34,582 nucleotides of DNA from Hydnum rufescens UP504. Taxonomy: Eukaryota > Basidiomycota > Agaricomycetes > Cantharellales > Hydnaceae. Shown here piece after piece: positions 30,281 to 34,582 of this stretch; position 1 is the first letter of the stretch; each line of letters starts with the position of its first letter. Both the position numbers and the translations under genes were made by a program. The notes beneath the pieces are model-generated. The model saw nothing but the letters and a program-made list of their open reading frames with translations. It had not been told where the DNA came from and did no database searches. The stretch is taken from positions 114,641-149,222 of the forward strand of contig MU129065.1 in NCBI GenBank assembly GCA_014904985.1, in the 5' to 3' direction.

Positions 30281-30915
30281 TCTATCTCACATCTTGCCAC
30301 CATTAAGGTAAGCTGAACAGTGCACTAGATCCCATCCTCCTGAGCTCAATGGTTTCCATCATGCAGAAGGCAGTCATCTGATAAAATGTGGTACTGTCAC
30401 ATTGTGATACTACTTGTTTTTCAGTATCTTCAAGGCATCATCCCAATGTCTGATAAAATGCTGTACCATCACATTGTGATAGTACTTGTTTTTTAGTACC
30501 TTCAAGACATCATTGTCCTCAGTGCTTGGTGAAGTGGGCTGCTGCAGTTTGCTGTGGCACTCATTTCCTGGCTCTTGTTACTGTATTTTTTCTTTGTTCT
30601 GTCTCATGTCTTGCCACCACCAAGGTAAGCTAAACTAGCACCCTATTCCCCTCTCCCCTTGAGCTCAATGATTTCCCAAGTCATTGGGCTACAGAAGTCC
30701 AACATCTGATAAAATGCTGTACAATCACATTGTGATAGTACTTGTTTTTCAGTACCTTCAAAACATCATCATCCTCAGTGCTTGGTGAAGTGGGTCACTG
30801 CAGCTAGCTGTGGTACACATTTCCTGACTCTTCAAGCATGTAACTGGCTTGTAACATGTTGCATTGTTGCATTGTGATAGTGCTTGTTGTTCTAGTGTCC
30901 TCAAGCTTTGTCCTA
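30281..30915. repeat. Degenerate tandem repeats
   Basis: A block containing CTTGCCACCA followed by AAGGTAAGCT recurs at about 30291 and 30612. A second motif, TCTGATAAAATG with CACATTGTGATA and TACTTGTTTTT, recurs at about 30376, 30449 and 30706. GTAAGC and TTTTTCAG within the units look splice-like but join no open frame. Confidence 0.65.
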
Positions 30916-31581
30916 CTTTCTTTTGTGGAGTGAATCACTGTGGCCAGTCTGTGGTGTCCACTCCCAAATTCCTCAACTACACATCTTTGGTTGAATGCTG
31001 CATTGTCACATTGTCATGGTGTCCATTTCTCCAACATCCTCAAGTCTGCTCACTCCCTTGGTCAAGTGAATCACTGTGGTTTCTCTAAGTGCTCACTTGT
31101 CATCTCCCTCAAATACTGCATGCATACAATCCTTGCTCATTGACAAATTTGGTGAACCAGCCCTTTTATTTTGATACCTCATGTCAATTCTCAATGTAAG
31201 TTGAAGTGTTCAGTGTTCCACTGTAATATCTTCTCAATAGCTAACCTCCTTTCTTTTGTGGAGTGAATCACTGTGACCAGTCTGTGGTGTCCACCCCCAA
31301 ATTCCTCAACTGCGCATCTTTGGTTGAATGCTGCATTGTCACATTGTCACAGTGTCCATTTCTCCAGCATCCTCAAGTCTGCTTACTCCCTTGGTCAAGT
31401 GAATCACTGTGGTTTCTCTAAGTGCTCACTTGCCATCTCCCTCAAATACTGTGCCCACACAATCCCTACTCATCAACAAATTTGGTGAACCAGCCCTTTT
31501 ATTTTGATACCTCATGTCAATTCTTAATGTAAGTTGAAGTGTTCAGTGTTCTGCTGTAATATCTTCTCAATAGCTAACCCT
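30916..31581. repeat. 333-bp tandem duplication
   Basis: Two units (30916-31248 and 31249-31581) align along their whole length with scattered differences. They contain the same open frames of 67-74 codons, which I treat as chance. Confidence 0.85.
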
Positions 31582-32052
31582 CCCTTGTAGTGTTTCCAGA
31601 ATGATTTGCAGTGCCATAAGGACTGTAAAAAAGAAGGAGTCCTGCACATCTGCCCATGGTCACATGAAAGCTGGGACCATTTGTGCCTTTGAGGCTCATC
31701 AATCGAGGATGAAGGCCTCCAATTCTTGAAAATGAGCCCATCCAGATGCAAACTCAACCATTTCAAGTGATGTACTTCCGAATGCTGTCCTAGGCATTAA
31801 TGGCATCAACACAGCTCTTCAGGATTCAATCAGCCAAGAACAGCTCAGTGTTCAGTACAATGTTACCCTCTCTTGACCAATACTGCCAGTGTCATTGATG
31901 ATAAATGCTCATGCCTGCCTGTCACAAACATGCCCAGGCACATCGGTGGAACAATACCATACTCCCATCTCTTATTTGTCCTTACATGAAGTTTCAGAGG
32001 GAGCAGCACCATTCTTCTTCATTGGATGAGTCTGGCAGGTTCATTTGCAAGT
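31582..32052. other. Stretch without a supported gene
   Basis: Only an 80-codon minus frame (31524-31766) overlaps the start, and it has no recognisable content. The last bases, TTTGCAAGT, form the left flank of the next LTR. Confidence 0.5.
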
Positions 32053-32709
32053 TGTCAGGGTTCGCCCCCAACTCCGGTCTACTCCGGTCAACTCCGGTCC
32101 TCGTCCGCCCACCTCCAGTCTGGTTCTCCACTTATTTCCCTCGCCCAAGTCCACTTTGCTTCCGGCTTGATTCCGGTTTGACTCTGGTCCAACCCTATCT
32201 TGGTTTCATTTCCTTTTCATTTCCCTTTCATTTCCCATTGCTTCCAGTTCGCCCCTGGCCGAGTTCCTGTTCCTGTTCCTGTTCCTGTCCCCCTTGTAAC
32301 CACCTCCAGTTTAGCGATCACTCCCCCATAGTATAGTCATCATGTATAAGTAGTCCGAGAGCGAAGTCCAGAGACCCCAGCTTTGGTCTCTCAGGATTTC
32401 CGCTGTTACTCCGGACTACAGGTCAGCCTTCATGTATTCCGTATTCGTATTACATAATCTCAGGATTTCCGCTGTTACTCCGGACTACAGGTCTGAGTAT
32501 TTTCCAGTTGACTCTGCGAGCTTAAGGACCGCTGTGCTCGTTTCCGCCTAGTCCCTTCCGGGCTGCTGGATTGCCTCTCCGTCCCCTCCTATCTTCGTTA
32601 TTCATTCCTGCCCAGATTCTCTCGGACTTAGCCGGACTTACACCGGACTTAGCCGGAATTATCTGTGTTTATATTTGTTTGGTGCTCTCGTCGCAGCGTG
32701 GCCCTGACA
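32053..32709 (+). repeat. 5' LTR of the second Gypsy element
   Basis: This 657-bp sequence is bounded by TGTCAGGG and CCCTGACA and nearly matches the solo LTR at 17285-17934. It has a TATAAG box at 32345 and the 35-bp direct repeat pair. The 3' LTR lies beyond the window, so the target duplication (left flank CAAGT) cannot be confirmed. Confidence 0.9.
32345..32389 (+). promoter_or_regulatory. LTR promoter: TATA box and predicted transcript 5' end
   Basis: TATAAG starts at 32345 and AGCTTTGGTCT lies at 32379-32389, 34 bp further, which is a usual TATA-to-start distance. The 11 bases are the exact complement of the primer site at 32712-32722. The same arrangement and spacing occur in the solo LTR (17571 and 17605-17615). 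Confidence 0.6.
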
Positions 32710-32711
32710 GA

Positions 32712-32722
32712 AGACCAAAGCT
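32712..32722 (+). promoter_or_regulatory. Self-primer binding site (Tf1/sushi type)
   Basis: AGACCAAAGCT starts 2 nt after the LTR end and does not begin with TGG. It pairs over 11 bases with the predicted transcript 5' end at 32379-32389. In the Tf1/sushi group the first 11 nt of the mRNA fold back on the primer site and prime reverse transcription, which fits what is seen. Confidence 0.75.
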
Positions 32723-32727
32723 CTCTC

Positions 32728-33885
32728 ATGAGCCCACCATCTGGATTACTCAGTATTGCTGATTTCCCTCCTACTCCTCATTCCGAAATGTCCGACGGTG
32801 CTCCAGTAGCCATCACCGCCGACCACCTCCAACACCTCCTCACCCAACTCCAACAACAAAATGCCACCCTCCGTGAGGAGCTGGACGACATGTGGAACCA
32901 AGGGACGCATGTCGCTGGCTTTGTGTCGGCTGCAGTCCAGCAGACACTCCAGCAGCACCCTCCACCTAGCCAGTCTACTCGCGAGGCTAAGGGGGCTGAC
33001 CCCGAACCATTCTCTGGCGATCGGAAGAAAACGGAGAGTTTCCTACGCTCCGTCCGGCTGAACATCGCTCTCCAACCTAGAGTCTATCCGACAGAGTTGC
33101 ACAAAATCCTGTACACACTCTCCTGGATGAAGGATGGAACTGCCGGAGCATGGGCCGAAAGTCTCTCCACCTCCTTCCTAGACCCGGAAACCCACAATCC
33201 ATACGAAACCTTTGAAGGCTTCCTAATCGCCTTTGAAAGTGCTTTCAGAGAACTGGACTGGGAGTTCACTGCACGATCCCAACTCCGGAACCTGAAACAG
33301 GGAAAGATGTCCGCAGAAGAATACACAGCGCACTTCGACGCTCTGGCTGGACGGACAGGCTTCGGAGAGGAGGCCCTCATCGATGCATACCAGCGGGGAC
33401 TCAATGAAAGGTTGCTGGAGAAGATGCATCTCAGCAATCTGCCGGAGACCCTCAGGAGGATGGCAGGACACAGCGCGGCATCTGGATAACCTGTATCTCC
33501 GGTTCCGACAAGCCATGTCCGGCACAACCCCATACACTCCGAGGAACCCCCGACACCTACGGAGAAACCCCGGACAGCAGCGCCCATCACTCCCAGACCA
33601 ACTGGAGTGTCTCCTGCAACGATACCTCCTTTGCTGACTCCGTTTACCCCCATGGATGTAGACTCAACCCGGAAGCAAGAGACACGACGGTGTTACAACT
33701 GCCAAGGGTTGGGTCACATCTCTCGCGACTGTCCCCATCCACAGAAGCCCCGACAGTTTGTCCGCGCCACGGAGGACATTGGAGCGATCATCTGCGAGGA
33801 GTTACGGAAACTGTTCCCAGCTCCAAAAGACACGCCAGAGCCCTCAAAACCGACTCCGCAGGGTTTTCCCAATGGTCAGCAGTGA
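32728..33885 (+). pseudogene. gag: Gag of the second Gypsy element, two frame changes
   Basis: It starts at the first ATG after the primer site (32728), with a second in-frame ATG at 32788. It reads as a short coiled-coil N-terminus, then the retrotransposon gag capsid domain: A-D-P-E-P-F-S-G-D-R-K-K-T-E-S-F-L-R at about residues 89-106, followed by W-A-E-S and Y-E-T-F-E-G-F. A frame change near 33470-33489 moves to frame 2, and another near 33545 moves back to frame 1. A CCHC knuckle then follows (C-Y-N-C-x4-H-x4-C at about 33690-33735), with the stop at 33883-33885. Between the two changes the sequence still reads as Gag, so both are recent single-base events or sequencing errors. Confidence 0.85.
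33861..33867 (+). promoter_or_regulatory. Candidate -1 frameshift site GGGTTTT
   Basis: In the gag frame it reads G|GGT|TTT, the X-XXY-YYZ form, 15 nt before the gag stop. Sliding back one base leads straight into the open frame that encodes the protease. No stem-loop downstream was verified. Confidence 0.4.
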
Positions 33886-34582
33886 AGGATACGTCCTGCC
33901 TGACCAACAGATTCTCTCCTCTCGAAAACTGTACATATGGAGTCGGAAATGACATGTTTTTCTCCGATGATGAGAGTGACGAATCTGAAAGCGTATCAAC
34001 TGAGGTTGACCCTGTCTACAACCCTCCCCCTTCTATCCGCCTCCTTTCTGAAGACCCCAGACGAGCCACAGAAATCAAGGTGAAAATCCAATCACCGCAG
34101 ACTGGAGCAATCTGTGCTGGAAAGGCCCTACTGGACTCTGGAGCCACTGGAATGTTCATGGACCCGATCTTCGCAAAGGAAAATGGTCTAGACATACGAC
34201 CCCTTGCACGCCCAATCCCTGTCTACAATGTTGATGGAACCCTGAATGAAATGGGGTCTGTCCGTGAAGAGGTTGAGGTCATCCTCCGAATCAATGATCA
34301 CTCCGAGCGGGTAGTGTTCTCCGTGATCGGACTGGGGAAAACCAAGCTGATCATAGGGCACACTTGGCTTCACCATCACAACCCGGAGATTGACTGGATG
34401 ACTGGGAAGTCACACTGACCCGGTGCCCATCTGACTGCCGCGTAGTGATCCGGAAGATGCGGAATGCGGAGCGCCGACGAGGGAGAACCTCCAGGAAGAC
34501 ACTGGAAGAACCCGGACACCTCCCACTCCTATGGAGGATGACGCTGATGATGTTACGAGTCCCTGAACACTGGAAGGAAGAT
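33868..34582 (+). pseudogene. pol: Protease and start of pol of the second Gypsy element
   Basis: The frame in the -1 register from gag has an acidic stretch (F-F-S-D-D-E-S-D-E-S-E-S). The retropepsin active site A-L-L-D-S-G-A-T-G-M-F-M lies at about 34127-34160. The closing I-I-G-H-T-W-L-H-H-H-N-P-E-I-D-W of this clade follows. A one-base loss at about 34404-34410 produces the stop at 34418, and the homologous text continues in another frame to the window end. RT would follow outside the window. D-S-G in place of D-T-G is normal for this group. Confidence 0.8.

Noticed and set aside
32665..32727. Gag start at ATG 32665
   Set aside because: That codon lies inside the LTR. The first ATG after the primer site is 32728.

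Overview
The window looks like repeat-rich, gene-poor chromatin of a filamentous fungus, most likely an agaricomycete (basidiomycete). The basis is short GT-AG introns (58-115 nt), CTNAY-type branch sites, and Ty3/Gypsy polyproteins with an F-V-D-D reverse transcriptase box. I recognise no housekeeping gene. Almost everything from 3.5 kb on is explained by nested mobile elements, most of them decayed.

Layout. 1-3540: no recognisable gene. 3553-5382: a two-exon gene of unknown function (420 codons) plus an in-register continuation. It is followed by the right end of a DNA transposon (about 5540-5714), so the gene is probably element-borne. 5715-7646: a decayed gene whose last codons reappear at 27802-27947, because a 20-kb LTR element (7647-27800) landed in it. 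That element is a Ty3/Gypsy retrotransposon on the minus strand. Its LTRs are at 26162-27800 and 7647-9439, and its gag, protease, RT, RNase H and integrase run from about 26.1 kb down to 13.9 kb. Between integrase and the 3' LTR lies 4.4 kb with a broken extra ORF and a 25-nt poly(A). Two later insertions split its pol. One is a solo LTR (17285-17934, TSD CAAGA) of a second Gypsy family. The other is a 4.8-kb inverted-repeat DNA element (18470-23270, 8-bp TSD). Excising either one restores the Gypsy reading frame exactly.

The 4.8-kb element is the most unusual thing here. It is a foldback-like structure centred on a near-perfect palindrome (20863-21505). Two divergent arms run outward, and each is a tandem array of exon-intron units. 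Seven left-arm introns (minus strand) and one well-formed right-arm intron (plus strand) have GT donors, AG acceptors and CTNAY branch sites. Nearly every intron carries a palindromic hairpin (core GCAAAARGAGCAGC / GCTGCTCYTTTTGC). Nearly every exon ends, just before the donor, in a second hairpin (CACACCCGC-loop-GCGGGTGTG). Its loop is often UNCG, but only when read on the transcribed strand. I know of no described element with this architecture.

27948-32052 holds two unrecognised ORFs and several tandem duplications. From 32053 to the window end is the 5' part of the second Gypsy family: a full LTR, a Tf1-type self-priming site, gag with a CCHC knuckle, a candidate -1 slip site, and protease. 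It has several single-base frame breaks. The solo LTR at 17.3 kb belongs to this family.
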